64,000 nt of DNA from an uncultured Paracoccaceae bacterium. Lineage in GTDB: Bacteria; Pseudomonadota; Alphaproteobacteria; Rhodobacterales; Rhodobacteraceae. This document shows, piece after piece, positions 7,490 through 17,265 of this stretch. The position numbers and the translations under genes are program-made. Location: NCBI GenBank assembly GCA_947497185.1, contig CANMFL010000002.1, positions 372,001-436,000 on the forward strand, written 5' to 3'. Every line of letters starts with the position of its first letter. Within the stretch, counting starts at the first letter, position 1. A model generated the notes under the pieces. That model was given only the letters and a program-made list of their open reading frames with translations. It searched no databases and was not told where the DNA came from.

Positions 7490-8919
7490 GTGGAAGTCCT
7501 TTGGTTGTCCGGATCGTCAATGGCGTGTGGGCTGAGCATATGAGTCAACGGCACTTGGGCGTCAATTGTAGTGCCGTCGCGGGTCGATGTGATTGTGATT
7601 GTGCCGCCTAATTGTTCGATGCGTTCTTGCATGTTGCGCAGGCCAAGGCCCGGCTTTTGCATCGAATCTTCTGACATGCCTTTGCCGTTGTCGGTGATTT
7701 TCAGACGGCCACCAGCGCGGTTGCCTTTGAGCATGATGGTGACGGTTTGCGCGTCGGAATGGCGTTCGATGTTGGTCAGCGCCTCTTGGGCGATGCGGTA
7801 CAGCGAAATGCGCGCTTCTTGGTCCAATCGACCGCGGAACACCACGGTCTCTACCGTGACATCGACGCCTGTGCGTTGGCCAAATTCATCGGCCAGCGAT
7901 TGCAGGGCAGGGCCAAGACCGAGGTCATCCAGCACACCGGGGCGCAGATCGCGGCTGATCCGGCGGACTTCTTGGATCGCACTGCCAAGGCCCGCGATCC
8001 CTTTGTCGAGGCTATCGCCCACGCGGTCGTCTTTGATCTGGAAGCGGCGTTTCGTCAGTTCGAGCGCGTAACGCACACCAACCAGCATTTGCGAAATGCC
8101 GTCGTGCAGTTCACGGGCGACGCGGCCGCGTTCTTCTTCTTGGGTGTCGATGATGCGCTGTGTGAGGGCCTTGAGTTTCAAATCTGCCATGCGCCGTTCG
8201 CGGATGTTCAGCACGAGACCCGACAGGAAAACGCTAATCAGCGCCACGATCACGATAGCCACGATATAGAGCGAGGTTTGCGAGATGCGGTTTTCGACTT
8301 CGGCCCGTGCTTTGGTCACGGTGTCCAGCACATCGTCGATGAAAATACCGGTGCCAATCACCCATTTCCAGTCTTGCAGCCCGTTCACGTAGACCACCAT
8401 GCGGCCCAATTCGCCCGTGGATGGTTTTGGCCAGTCAAAGCTGTGATACCCGCCTCCCGCCCGTGCGATCTGGATCAATTCGTCGGTGATCGGGATGCCG
8501 GATGCGTCCTCTAGGCCCGACCAATTCCGGTTAATCAGGTAGGTCTGGCGCGGCGCTACGAGGTTGTTGCCCTCATAGTCGAACACGAAAAAGTAGCCGT
8601 CGGGGCCGTAGAGGATCGAGGACAGTACTTGCGTGACTTCGAGTTTCGCAGCCGCGTCATCGGGGGCTGCGCGTCCGTAGGTGTTCACAAATGCGGTGCG
8701 CGCAATCGACAGGTAGTTTTTCAGCTCGTCGCGTTTGGTGGTGATTAGTTGCGCCTCAAGTGCTGCGATTTCACGCTCGGCAAGGTCGCGCGACTGATAG
8801 GTCACGACAATCGAGATCACCGTCACCGCAAGCAGCAGTGGGACCGTGGCAAGCATAAACAGCTTGTGCCCGTAACTGAGCGTGATCGCGCCGCGCAGGC
8901 GCCGAAAGAGAGCGGTCAT
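7486..8919 (-). CDS. Cache-domain sensor histidine kinase (HisKA_3 type)
   Basis: With the ATG at 8919 this is a 477-residue membrane kinase. An N-terminal membrane segment (HKLFMLATVPLLLAVTVISI) leads to a periplasmic Cache-type sensor region with GYFFVFDYEGNNLVAPRQ and WVIGTGIFIDDVLDTV. A second membrane segment follows (LYIVAIVIVALISVFLSGLV). The cytosolic part has the phospho-acceptor block RGRVARELHDGISQML and the ATPase motifs ALTNIERHSDA, DNGKGM and GLGLRNMQERI. The reading frame extends to 9033, but the extra 38 residues are basic and not kinase-like; 8931 is another possible start. Context suggests that it senses the small organic acid imported by the divergent TRAP system. Confidence 0.93.
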   Translation of the reverse strand: MTALFRRLRGAITLSYGHKLFMLATVPLLLAVTVISIVVTYQSRDLAEREIAALEAQLITTKRDELKNYLSIARTAFVNTYGRAAPDDAAAKLEVTQVLSSILYGPDGYFFVFDYEGNNLVAPRQTYLINRNWSGLEDASGIPITDELIQIARAGGGYHSFDWPKPSTGELGRMVVYVNGLQDWKWVIGTGIFIDDVLDTVTKARAEVENRISQTSLYIVAIVIVALISVFLSGLVLNIRERRMADLKLKALTQRIIDTQEEERGRVARELHDGISQMLVGVRYALELTKRRFQIKDDRVGDSLDKGIAGLGSAIQEVRRISRDLRPGVLDDLGLGPALQSLADEFGQRTGVDVTVETVVFRGRLDQEARISLYRIAQEALTNIERHSDAQTVTIMLKGNRAGGRLKITDNGKGMSEDSMQKPGLGLRNMQERIEQLGGTITITSTRDGTTIDAQVPLTHMLSPHAIDDPDNQRTST

Positions 8920-9045
8920 GTCGGCGGGCATAAGGCGCATTCGCGCCGAATCAAACCCGAATCGACGTAAGGGAAGCCCGAAATAGCGCCGATATCGCGC
9001 TGAGGTTGCAAAGAAAAATGCGGATTTGCCCAATTAAATGCGAAA

Positions 9046-9061
9046 ACTACGCAGTACTACG
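9046..9061. promoter_or_regulatory. Paired ACTACG repeats in the kinase/TRAP promoter region
   Basis: ACTACG occurs at 9046-9051 and 9056-9061, exactly 10 bp apart, with the palindrome AGTACT between them. The site lies in the gap between the divergent histidine kinase and dctP genes. The helical-turn spacing is what a dimeric LuxR/NarL-type regulator would need. No promoter elements could be assigned with confidence. Confidence 0.45.
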
Positions 9062-9166
9062 TATTCTCGGGTGACGGTCACTCGGCTAGCTTCCGCTTAC
9101 GAATTGATCTGCACGTGCCGCTGGGAGGCCGCAATGTGTGGGGGAAACACCATGGGAGGAAACCAT

Positions 9167-10249
9167 ATGGATCGTCGTTCTTTTCTTAAAAATTCCGCAC
9201 TTGGCGGGACTGCAGCTGCAGCCACATCATTGGCCGCACCAGCATACGCACAAGGCAAGCGCACGCTTACGCTTGTGACAACATGGGGTCGTGGCCTTGC
9301 TGGTGTGCATGACGCAGCCCAGCGTGCCGCTGACACAATCACAGCCATGACCGATGGCGATTTGACCATCGACCTGAAGGCCGCTGGCGAACTTGTCGGT
9401 GCATTCGAGGTGTTTGACGCTGTGACATCCGGCCAAGCCGACATGTATCACGGTGCCGATTACTATTTCGTCAACCAGCACCCAAGCTATGCATATTTCA
9501 CGTCCGTACCCTTTGGTATGACTGCGCAAGAAATCTCGAACTGGTACTACCAAGGCGAAGGCCAAGGGTTCCACGACGAGCTGGGTCAGATCTTTGGTCT
9601 GAAGTCGTTCCTTGCAGGGAACACGGGTCCACAGTCCGGTGGCTGGTTCTCGAAAGAGATCGCGGGTCCAGAGGATTTCCAAGGTCTGAAATTCCGTATG
9701 CCGGGACTTGGTGGTGAAGCACTGGGTAAAATGGGCGCGTCCGTGCAGAACCTTCCGGGTGCAGAAGTGTACCAAGCGTTGGCATCCGGTGCAATTGACG
9801 GCACAGAATGGATCGGTCCATGGGCTGACGAAAAAGCCGGTTTCCAAGAGATCACAAAGTTCTACTACACTGCTGGTATGCACGAGCCGGGCGCTGCTTT
9901 GTCGCTGGCGACGAACCTCGACGTATTCGACAGCCTGTCGCCTACGCATCAGAAGATCATCGAGATCGCCTCTGCTGAAGCGCACCAGTGGAACCTTGCC
10001 CAGTTCATGAACAACAACGGTGCGGCGCTTCAGCGTCTGCAAGCCGGTGGCGTGAAGGTTCTGGAATTCCCTGACTCAGTTTGGGACGCAATGGGCGTCG
10101 CTGCAAAAGAGACATTGGATCAATACGCTGGCGACGATCTTTATGACCGTCTGCGCGCGTCTTACAACGCCTCCATGGCAGCTTCTTCGAGCTGGATTCA
10201 AAAGTCCGAAGGCGTCTACCGCACACAGCGTGACCGCGTGATGAGCTAA
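9167..10249 (+). CDS. dctP: TRAP transporter solute-binding protein, TakP-like, Tat signal
   Basis: This 360-residue periplasmic binding protein captures the substrate for a TRAP secondary transporter. The ATG at 9167 is chosen because GGAGGA lies 6 nt upstream and the protein then begins with a twin-arginine signal (DRRSFLK, residues 2-8, cleavage near AYAQG). The block GTEWIGPWADEKAGFQ resembles the TakP and lactate-binding subfamily, whose members bind 2-oxo acids or lactate. An arginine in KFRMPGLGGEALGKMG is the expected carboxylate ligand of the fold. The permease genes dctQ and dctM follow, and a sensor kinase pair is divergent. Confidence 0.93.
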   Translation: MDRRSFLKNSALGGTAAAATSLAAPAYAQGKRTLTLVTTWGRGLAGVHDAAQRAADTITAMTDGDLTIDLKAAGELVGAFEVFDAVTSGQADMYHGADYYFVNQHPSYAYFTSVPFGMTAQEISNWYYQGEGQGFHDELGQIFGLKSFLAGNTGPQSGGWFSKEIAGPEDFQGLKFRMPGLGGEALGKMGASVQNLPGAEVYQALASGAIDGTEWIGPWADEKAGFQEITKFYYTAGMHEPGAALSLATNLDVFDSLSPTHQKIIEIASAEAHQWNLAQFMNNNGAALQRLQAGGVKVLEFPDSVWDAMGVAAKETLDQYAGDDLYDRLRASYNASMAASSSWIQKSEGVYRTQRDRVMS

Positions 10250-10287
10250 TTCCGCAAGGAATTACACACGTGAACGAAGTATGGCCC

Positions 10288-10317
10288 GGCGTCGTTTTGA
10301 CGTCGGGCCAACATTGA
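10288..10317 (+). promoter_or_regulatory. Hairpin between dctP and dctQ
   Basis: GGCCCGGCGTC and GACGTCGGGCC form a near-perfect stem around a GTTTT loop about 40-65 bp after the dctP stop. Such hairpins between binding-protein and permease genes commonly protect the upstream mRNA or cause partial termination, giving more binding protein than permease. No strong T run follows, so read-through is expected. Confidence 0.6.
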
Positions 10318-10371
10318 AATTTGAGCGTGGTGTGGGCCTAGCGGTCCCCGCGTAATGGATAAGGGGACATC

Positions 10372-11343
10372 ATGGAAGACGATATCGCCTGCACGGGCTT
10401 TTTCCGGGCATCTGCGGAAGACACGGTTTCTTGTTTGGACAAATTCGAGATGGGCGGCCCCATCCAATACGTCTTTGGCAATTTGTTAGAGGCGCCGTTC
10501 AATCTGGTTTACGCCTTTGCGCATACCGGGCAGTGGCTGGATTGGTCCAATAGTGAATCGATGATGCGGTTCATCTATTATGGTGCCTCGGCTGAATTGT
10601 TCTTTGTGATATTCATGATTTTCTTGGTCGTCACGGGCGTGGGCCTGTGGCGCAATCAGTTTATGTGGGGCTGCGTACGCGTCCTTGAAGGCTTTGCCAA
10701 CGCGGTTGGTCGCTTTTTTGCGTGGGCGGGTCTGTTGATGGTTCTACAGCAGATCATGATTATCTTTATGCAACGCGTCTTTGCGGTGTCCGAGATGTCG
10801 ATCGGGTTCGGCTCTGCCTTTACCAAAGACGTGAGCTGGTGGTCCGAGGAACTCAAGCTCTACAACGCCCTGATCGTCTGCCTGTGTGCCACCTATACAT
10901 TCGTCCAAGGCGGTCACGTCCGCGTCGATCTGGTCTATTCCGCGATCAGTTTCCGCGCCAAACGCACGATTGATATGGTGGGGTCGCTGTTGTTCATGAT
11001 CCCCGCAGCATTGCTGACATGGCTCTACGGGTGGTTCTTTTTGTGGCGGCATCTGGTTGTGCCAAACCCGTCCGCCTCTGACAGCCTAGAGCGGTTGATC
11101 GGCAAAGCCCGCGCCTTGCGCTGGAACGTCGAAACCATCGGCTTTTCGCCAAACGGGTTCAACGCTTACTTCCTGTTCAAAATCCTGCTCGTTGTGTTCA
11201 CCGTGATGGTGATGCTGCAAGCCGTGGCCTTCTTTTACCGCTCGTACCTTGAGCGCAAAGAGGGGATCGACAGTGAGGGCAAGTACCTCGACCGGGACAA
11301 ACTGGGTGACGCGCAAGCCGAACTCGTCGCAGATATTCATTAA
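10372..11343 (+). CDS. dctQ: TRAP transporter small permease, enlarged
   Basis: This 323-residue protein has the DctQ core, with several hydrophobic helices: FFVIFMIFLVVTGVGLW, GRFFAWAGLLMVLQQIMIIF, LIVCLCATYTFVQGGHVRVD, LLFMIPAALLTWLYGWFFLW and FLFKILLVVFTVMVMLQAV. The signature GGHVRVDLVYS in the middle is typical. It is much longer than the usual ~160-200 residues because of an N-terminal extension and extra loops. It starts with AAGGGGAC upstream and ends 11 bp before dctM. It pairs with DctM to form the membrane part of the importer. Confidence 0.92.
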   Translation: MEDDIACTGFFRASAEDTVSCLDKFEMGGPIQYVFGNLLEAPFNLVYAFAHTGQWLDWSNSESMMRFIYYGASAELFFVIFMIFLVVTGVGLWRNQFMWGCVRVLEGFANAVGRFFAWAGLLMVLQQIMIIFMQRVFAVSEMSIGFGSAFTKDVSWWSEELKLYNALIVCLCATYTFVQGGHVRVDLVYSAISFRAKRTIDMVGSLLFMIPAALLTWLYGWFFLWRHLVVPNPSASDSLERLIGKARALRWNVETIGFSPNGFNAYFLFKILLVVFTVMVMLQAVAFFYRSYLERKEGIDSEGKYLDRDKLGDAQAELVADIH

Positions 11344-11354
11344 GGACCAAAGAC

Positions 11355-13709
11355 ATGCTTTTTGGATTAGACGGCGTCGAAGTCGGTATTATCATTGTTT
11401 TCCTGACGCTCTTTGCGGGCATCTTGTCAGGCTTTCCCGTGGCCTTTGCGATTGGCGGCTCTGCGGTCATATCATTTGCGGTGATTGCCGCATTCGATAG
11501 CGCGGGTCTGTTGATCCACGAGGCGATTGACAGCGGGACGGCCGAATACGCGGCCCTTGTGGCGGACGGCGTGCGCCCTGACGCGATCTCGATTTTCCGC
11601 TACCCTGAATTGCCCACTTACGCCACATCACTGTTCCCGCAAGGCTGGGAAACGGCGCTGGACCGCAACGTGGGCTTCCTTGTGAACCGGATGAACGAAC
11701 GTGTGTTGTCGGGGCCGTCCATCGAGACGTTGCTGGCGGTGCTGATGTTCGTGATGATGGGGATCGTGCTGGAACGGTCACGCATTGCCGATGAATTGCT
11801 GACCACCATGGCCAAGGTTTTCGGACCATTGCCCGGTGGTTTGGCGGTGTCGATTGTGATCGTGGGCGCGTTCCTTGCGGCCTCGACAGGGATTGTCGGT
11901 GCGACGGTTGTGACTATGGGTCTGTTAGCGCTGCCCACCATGCTCAAGAACGGCTATTCGCCTGAATTGTCTACGGGTGTCATCGCGGCGTCCGGCACCT
12001 TGGGTCAGATTATTCCACCGTCGATTGTCATCGTGCTGTTAGGTACATTGGCGGGTGATCTTTATTCCGCCGCACAAGAAGAACGTGCGCAATTGGCGGG
12101 CTGTTCCGACGCGCTGACCTTCTTGGGCGAGCCTGCGGTTGTGTCTGTGGGGACGTTGTTCCAAGCGGCCTTGTTGCCCGGTATATTGCTCGCGTTCCTT
12201 TATGCGCTTTACGCCTTTGTCTACGCATTGCTGAACCCGTCGAAAGCCCCACCAGTGGCCTTGGGCGGCAGCAAATCGGGCGAAGTCATTACCCGTAACG
12301 ATGCCTTGCTGTGGTTCCTTGGTGCGCCAATCGCCTTGATCGTGGTGTTTATCGCATCGGGTCAAGTCAATCTGCGCGGCACGCAAACCGTGATCGTGGA
12401 TAGCTATACAGACTCCGGCCAGACCGCATCCTTGCGGACCAATGTGGGCGAAGAATGCGCCATTGCGATGCAAGATTTGCACGGGGCCGACGCATGGGCT
12501 GCGGCGTTGGCCGAGCAAGCCGCGATTGATGATGCGGGTGGTGTGGCTGAGGCCCGTCAGTTGACCGTCGAAGAACGTGCGGCTGCGGTTGAAGCCAAGG
12601 TTGCCGATACCGCCCCAATCGGGACGGGCATTGGTCTGATCGCACTGCTGTCCGGCCTCGTTTTGGTCTTGGCACGCGGTGTCGCCCCATCTGCAAGCCC
12701 CGTGCCACTGCTTGCGGGGGCTGCGGGTTTGCTGGCGATGTTGCTGGTGGATATCCTGTTTATCAGCCCGCTTACGACGCCCGGTGTGACGGTTCTGTTG
12801 ATCGCCTTACCGTTGGTTGTAGTGTTCTACGGGATGCGTCACGCCTCGTCGCGGTTGTTCGCAAACGAGATCGTCCGCGTGGTGTTCCCACCGCTGGTCC
12901 TGATCATCGCGGTGCTTGGGTCGATCCTTGGCGGGATCACCAACCCGACGCCAGCGGCGGCACTTGGGGCAGGGGGTGCAATCTTGTTGGCCACGTTCCG
13001 CAAGCTGCAAGAGCAGGGCAATTCTGGCAAAATGGTTCTTTATACCACTGCCGCGATTGCGATCATGCTGCTGATCGGCACCAACTTTGACATGCGCCTC
13101 GGCCAAGAGGTTGTGTTGTTCGAGAACTACGTGGCTTACCTCGTGGCATTCGCGGCGTTCCTGTTTGCGATGTTCGGTCTGATTTGGTCCTGTGTGGTGC
13201 TGTTCAAGGGCGGCGTTCTGTCGCCTGTCGTGCGCGAAACGGCCAAAGTCACGTCGATGGTGTTCACCATTCTGATCGGGTCGCAACTGCTGAACCTCGT
13301 GCTGATTTCATTCGGCGGCGAACATTACATCCAGCAGTTCCTGCGGTCGTTCGATAACGAATGGAAAGTCTTCATCATCGTGATGCTGGTGCTGTTTGTG
13401 CTGGGCTTTGTGCTTGATTTCCTTGAGATCATTTACATCGTGATCCCGATTGTGGGGCCTGTGATTTACGGCGGTACGTTCGATCCAAAGTGGGTGACGA
13501 TCATGATTGCGGTGAACCTGCAGACGTCGTTCCTGACCCCACCATTCGGCTTTGCACTGTTCTATCTGCGCGGGGTCGCCCCCAAGGAAATCACAACCGG
13601 ACAGATCTATCGCGGCGTGCTGCCATTTATCGGTATCCAAGTCGCGGGCCTTGCATTATTGGCCCTTTTCCCATCGGTCGTGACGATTGTGCCTAATTTG
13701 TTGAATTAA
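11355..13709 (+). CDS. dctM: TRAP transporter large permease, unusually long
   Basis: This 784-residue protein is the sodium-coupled translocation subunit. Canonical DctM blocks are visible: TGIVGATVVTMGLLALPTM (about 179-196), AASGTLGQIIPPSIVIVLLG (211-230), GGITNPTPAAALGAGGAI (526-543) and the C-terminal NLQTSFLTPPFGFALFYL. Normal DctM proteins have about 430 residues. Here about 70 extra residues lie after the second helix (roughly 50-120) and about 200 lie between residues 300 and 510, the latter including a soluble alpha-rich part and more hydrophobic helices. Similar long forms go with TakP-like binding proteins. It is the last gene of dctPQM and is followed by a terminator. Confidence 0.93.
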   Translation: MLFGLDGVEVGIIIVFLTLFAGILSGFPVAFAIGGSAVISFAVIAAFDSAGLLIHEAIDSGTAEYAALVADGVRPDAISIFRYPELPTYATSLFPQGWETALDRNVGFLVNRMNERVLSGPSIETLLAVLMFVMMGIVLERSRIADELLTTMAKVFGPLPGGLAVSIVIVGAFLAASTGIVGATVVTMGLLALPTMLKNGYSPELSTGVIAASGTLGQIIPPSIVIVLLGTLAGDLYSAAQEERAQLAGCSDALTFLGEPAVVSVGTLFQAALLPGILLAFLYALYAFVYALLNPSKAPPVALGGSKSGEVITRNDALLWFLGAPIALIVVFIASGQVNLRGTQTVIVDSYTDSGQTASLRTNVGEECAIAMQDLHGADAWAAALAEQAAIDDAGGVAEARQLTVEERAAAVEAKVADTAPIGTGIGLIALLSGLVLVLARGVAPSASPVPLLAGAAGLLAMLLVDILFISPLTTPGVTVLLIALPLVVVFYGMRHASSRLFANEIVRVVFPPLVLIIAVLGSILGGITNPTPAAALGAGGAILLATFRKLQEQGNSGKMVLYTTAAIAIMLLIGTNFDMRLGQEVVLFENYVAYLVAFAAFLFAMFGLIWSCVVLFKGGVLSPVVRETAKVTSMVFTILIGSQLLNLVLISFGGEHYIQQFLRSFDNEWKVFIIVMLVLFVLGFVLDFLEIIYIVIPIVGPVIYGGTFDPKWVTIMIAVNLQTSFLTPPFGFALFYLRGVAPKEITTGQIYRGVLPFIGIQVAGLALLALFPSVVTIVPNLLN

Positions 13710-13737
13710 TCACGCGGGCATCAACCAAACCTTAATC

Positions 13738-13774
13738 AACCCCGGATATGCATGGTGCATGTTCGGGGTTTTTT
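13738..13774 (+). terminator. Terminator after dctM
   Basis: AACCCCG (13738-13744) pairs with CGGGGTT (13764-13770), and an inner stem ATGCA/TGCAT extends the hairpin. A run of T follows to 13774. An in-frame ATG of the next gene at 13752 lies inside this hairpin, which argues for the later start at 13779. Confidence 0.85.
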
Positions 13775-13778
13775 GTTG

Positions 13779-15830
13779 ATGAAACAGTCTATTTATTCAG
13801 TCGTTTATGCGCATGACGCGAGCTTTGTCATCGTGGCGGCACTTGTTTGCGCGATTGGATCGGCGTTGACCGTGGTCCTGTTAGTGCGGGCGCGTGTGCT
13901 GACGCACAGGCGACGGCAGCTGCACCTTATACTCGCGGCAATGATCGCGGGTACGACGATCTGGGCCACGCATTTTATCGCGATGTTAGGCTATAATCCG
14001 GCGGGCGTGGCGGCCTACGAGCCGATCTTGACGGGGGTATCGCTACTGGTTGCGATCTTTGGCTGCATGATTGGCGTGAGTATCGGTGGCATGGATAAAA
14101 TCCGGTGGCGGGCCACGCTGGGCGGCACAACGCTGGGCCTAACGATTGCGACGATGCACTACACCGGAATGGCGGCACTACAGGTGCCTGGTCGGTTTGA
14201 ATGGCATGCAAACCTTGTGGTGCTGTCAGTTCTGTTGGGGTGCGGCTTAGGTATCGTGATGGTGCACCGGATCATCTATCCGGTGACGCGGTTCTGCTTT
14301 TCTGGGGCAACTGTCGCCATGATCTTGGCTGTCTGCACGATGCATTTCACTGGCATGGCAGCGTCGATTTTCATGGCGGATGCGACCATTGTGGTCTCGC
14401 CTGAAAACGTGATTTCAAACTATGTGCTCGGGTTTATTGTGCTTGCCGTGGTCAGCCTGATTTTGTTGATCGGTTTCACAACATTTGTCATTGAGACAGA
14501 GATGAGCGCGGACACACAACGCAAACTCAGCGATGCCGTGCGGCGCGATTTACTGACGCGACTACCCAACCGGATGGGATTTTCCGAACACGCAGCGCGC
14601 TTGCGTAAACGGATCAGTCGGGGCGAGGTTTTGCAGATTGCCGTGCTGACGATTGATTTGGATAACTTCAAACAGATCAACGATTCCATGGGGCACGAGG
14701 CGGGCGATCTGGTGTTAAAACACGTGGCGAAACAGATCAACGGTGTGATTGGTGACCATGAATTTGTGGCACGGATTGGTGGCGATGAATTTGCGGCGCT
14801 GAAGTCGAATGTGAAAACGCTAGAAGATGCGTTGGACTTTGCCGAACGCTTGAAAACCGCGATTGGCGTGACGTTGCACGTCAGCATGACCGAGTTGAAA
14901 ACAGGCGTGAGCATCGGCATCGCATCCTATCCATCGGATGAAACCGACCTTGATACGTTGCTGCAATTCTCTGATCTGGCGATGTATCAAGCGAAAAGTG
15001 GGTCATCAAACAAGATCGAATTCTACGACAACGAAATTGAACAAGCGAGGCGCGATAAACAGGCTTTGCTAACTGATCTGCGCGAGGCCGCTGACCGTGA
15101 TGAGTTGTTTCTGAACTACCAATTTCAGAACTCTATTGCGACGCAGGAGGTCATTGGTTTTGAGGTGCTGTTGCGGTGGTTGCATCCTGAACGCGGCATG
15201 ATCGGACCTGACGTTTTTATCCCACTCGCCGAAGAAACAGGTTTGATCAAAGACATAGGTTTGTGGGTGTTGCGGACCGCGTGCCACGAGGCTGCATCAT
15301 GGGAAGTCGCATATCCAATTGCCGTGAACGTGTCACCGCAGCAGTTGGTCGAGCCTGATTTTGTCGCACGGGTTGCAGAGATCCTCGCGGAATCCAACCT
15401 CGCGCCGGACCGTTTAGAGGTCGAGATTACCGAAGCCACGATTATTCGGGACCAACGGAACGCATTGGCCGTGATGCACGAGTTGAAATCAATGGGTATC
15501 CGTATCGCAATGGATGATTTCGGAACTGGATATTCATCGCTATCGACGCTTCAGGTATTTCCGTTCGACAAGATCAAGATCGACCGTAGCTTTGTACAGA
15601 ACGTCCACGAAAGCCGTCAGAACGCGGCCATTGTTCGGGCAACTTTGCTGCTTGGTGCGGCGCTAGATGTGCCCGTCTTGGCCGAAGGCGCTGAAATCGA
15701 AGAAGAAATCGCGTTTTTGATGCAGGAAACCTGTAGTGCCGTGCAAGGGTTCTACTTTGGCAAGCCAATGCCAGCAGCCGATGTGCGGCGGTTGACGATG
15801 GTAAAACAGGATTTGCCCCGCGCGGTTTAG
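13779..15830 (+). CDS. MHYT-GGDEF-EAL cyclic-di-GMP signalling protein
   Basis: This 683-residue membrane protein combines three domains. The N-terminal MHYT sensor (residues about 10-240) has membrane helices and the motif copies [17 protein letters not shown] and TMHFTGMAA; this domain may bind copper to sense oxygen, CO or NO. The GGDEF domain has an intact RIGGDEF (residues about 334-338), so diguanylate cyclase activity is possible. The EAL domain carries EVL in place of EAL (462-464) but keeps DDFGTGYSS and KIDRSFV. The start is set at 13779 because the upstream ATG lies in the dctM terminator. Net activity, synthesis or breakdown of c-di-GMP, cannot be decided. Confidence 0.93.
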   Translation: MKQSIYSVVYAHDASFVIVAALVCAIGSALTVVLLVRARVLTHRRRQLHLILAAMIAGTTIWATHFIAMLGYNPAGVAAYEPILTGVSLLVAIFGCMIGVSIGGMDKIRWRATLGGTTLGLTIATMHYTGMAALQVPGRFEWHANLVVLSVLLGCGLGIVMVHRIIYPVTRFCFSGATVAMILAVCTMHFTGMAASIFMADATIVVSPENVISNYVLGFIVLAVVSLILLIGFTTFVIETEMSADTQRKLSDAVRRDLLTRLPNRMGFSEHAARLRKRISRGEVLQIAVLTIDLDNFKQINDSMGHEAGDLVLKHVAKQINGVIGDHEFVARIGGDEFAALKSNVKTLEDALDFAERLKTAIGVTLHVSMTELKTGVSIGIASYPSDETDLDTLLQFSDLAMYQAKSGSSNKIEFYDNEIEQARRDKQALLTDLREAADRDELFLNYQFQNSIATQEVIGFEVLLRWLHPERGMIGPDVFIPLAEETGLIKDIGLWVLRTACHEAASWEVAYPIAVNVSPQQLVEPDFVARVAEILAESNLAPDRLEVEITEATIIRDQRNALAVMHELKSMGIRIAMDDFGTGYSSLSTLQVFPFDKIKIDRSFVQNVHESRQNAAIVRATLLLGAALDVPVLAEGAEIEEEIAFLMQETCSAVQGFYFGKPMPAADVRRLTMVKQDLPRAV

Positions 15831-16645
15831 CTGGTCGGGCGGCTGTCGGGCAGACTGATCCGCGCAACTTGTTCGGCAATCGGGTCAGTGCTTAATGGAT
15901 GTAACGCACTGTCGTAATCACTGCTATCAGACAGGGGGGACCATTCGCGGTTGTGGTAAACTTCTAAGCCGCTGAACTTGGATTTATAATCCATTTTTGG
16001 ACTGCCCGGCACCCAATAGCCCAAGTAAACATAGGGCAGACCAAGATCGCGGGCGATAGCGATATGGTCGAGGATGATAAAAGTCCCCAGCGATAACCGT
16101 TCAAAATCCGGATCAAAGAAAGAGTAAACGAGGCTCAGTCCATCATCCAGAATATCGGTCAAACAGACGGCCCTCAGGTCGTGGTCGTCTTTGTCAGTAT
16201 ATTCGATCAAGCGAGACCGGATGGGCGTTTCTTCGACCATGGCCGCAAATTCGAACATATCCATGTCGGCCATGCCGCCAGTTGCGTGGCGGCTATCTAG
16301 ATATCGGCGGAATAAATCGTATTGGGCTTCGGTCGCCCAAGGCGATGTAGCACGGCGTCCGATTTGGGCGTTGCGGTTCGTGACCCTGCGTTGTGATTTT
16401 GTCGGGGAAAAGTCGGCGACCTTGATCCGCGCGGACATACAGGCTGAACATTCCGAGCAGGACGGGCGGTACAGCACGTTTTGCGACCGTCGAAACCCCT
16501 GTTTGGAAAGGCTATCGTTCAACCGTGTCGCGGTGTCACCTTGCAATGCGGTAAACAATTTCCGTTCCATCCTGCCGTCAAGATAGGGGCAAGGCTGCGG
16601 AGCCGTAACATAGAATTGCGGCGCGATGGGAAGTGTGTGGCGCAT
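15827..16645 (-). CDS. bpt: Aspartate/glutamate leucyltransferase
   Basis: This 272-residue cytosolic enzyme transfers leucine from Leu-tRNA to proteins with N-terminal Asp or Glu, marking them for N-end-rule degradation by ClpAP. Family features are the N-terminal Cys-rich block [14 protein letters not shown], the upstream [15 protein letters not shown], and the C-terminal [16 protein letters not shown]. Length fits Bpt (about 240-280), and this bacterial group differs from eukaryotic Ate1. Its stop overlaps the stop of the c-di-GMP gene by 4 bp in convergent orientation. Confidence 0.93.
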   Translation of the reverse strand: MRHTLPIAPQFYVTAPQPCPYLDGRMERKLFTALQGDTATRLNDSLSKQGFRRSQNVLYRPSCSECSACMSARIKVADFSPTKSQRRVTNRNAQIGRRATSPWATEAQYDLFRRYLDSRHATGGMADMDMFEFAAMVEETPIRSRLIEYTDKDDHDLRAVCLTDILDDGLSLVYSFFDPDFERLSLGTFIILDHIAIARDLGLPYVYLGYWVPGSPKMDYKSKFSGLEVYHNREWSPLSDSSDYDSALHPLSTDPIAEQVARISLPDSRPTS

Positions 16646-16778
16646 GGTACTCTAACAGAATGAACTATCGATTAACGTTAGCAAGCTACTTCGCACAAAC
16701 CAACCCCCCCGAAAACCGCGAGGTAGATAGAATGCGATCTAAATTGGAAACAACGTTCGTTTCTGCACTGATATCGGC

Positions 16779-16809
16779 AAAAACGCGCCTCGCCGCGTGG
16801 GCGAGGCGC
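16779..16809 (-). terminator. Terminator after the downstream DUF2852 gene
   Basis: GCGCCTCGCC (16785-16794) pairs perfectly over 10 bp with GGCGAGGCGC (16800-16809). On the minus strand the stem is followed by five T residues (16783-16779). It lies 22 bp after the DUF2852 stop. Confidence 0.88.
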
Positions 16810-16830
16810 AAAGACTTGGTGCGTTTTAAG

Positions 16831-17247
16831 TTAAGGCGCGGATGTTGCGCGACCCGCGCGGTCATCCATAAACTGGTCAAATTCGGTTGAATCTTTGGCG
16901 GTGCGCAGACGGGCCAAGAAATCTTCAAAGTTCTCTTGTTCATGCTCTAACCGTTCCAGCATTTCGCCGCGATACCGGTCGAAACTGGCGTTGCCGCTGC
17001 GGCGCTGGGTAGCTTCGGGCGACAGGTTTTTGACCGCATCGCCGAGGGCCGTGGGATCGATATTGGGTGCCGTTCCGGGGGCAAAACCGCCGCGCCACCC
17101 TAAAATAACAGCCAGCGCCACGCCTGCGGGCCAAAACATATTGAGCGCTACAACCGTCACGGCGATCGCAAAGGACGCGAATAATAGCGTAGATAAAATC
17201 TGGACCGACAGCGGCATGCCCTGCGATGTGGGATGAGAATGTTTCAT
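16831..17247 (-). CDS. DUF2852 protein, downstream copy
   Basis: This 138-residue small membrane protein belongs to the DUF2852 family. One hydrophobic region with two possible helices (LSTLLFASFAIAVTVVALNM and WPAGVALAVILGW) is followed by a charged cytosolic tail. The conserved tail motif FDRYRGEMLERLEHEQENF, then EDFLARLRTAKDSTEFDQFM, is shared with the neighbouring paralogue. Function is unknown. It lies 50 bp after the other DUF2852 gene on the same strand with a terminator between them, so partial read-through or its own promoter is needed. Confidence 0.85.
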   Translation of the reverse strand: MKHSHPTSQGMPLSVQILSTLLFASFAIAVTVVALNMFWPAGVALAVILGWRGGFAPGTAPNIDPTALGDAVKNLSPEATQRRSGNASFDRYRGEMLERLEHEQENFEDFLARLRTAKDSTEFDQFMDDRAGRATSAP

Positions 17248-17265
17248 TTTATAATAGTCCTAAAC

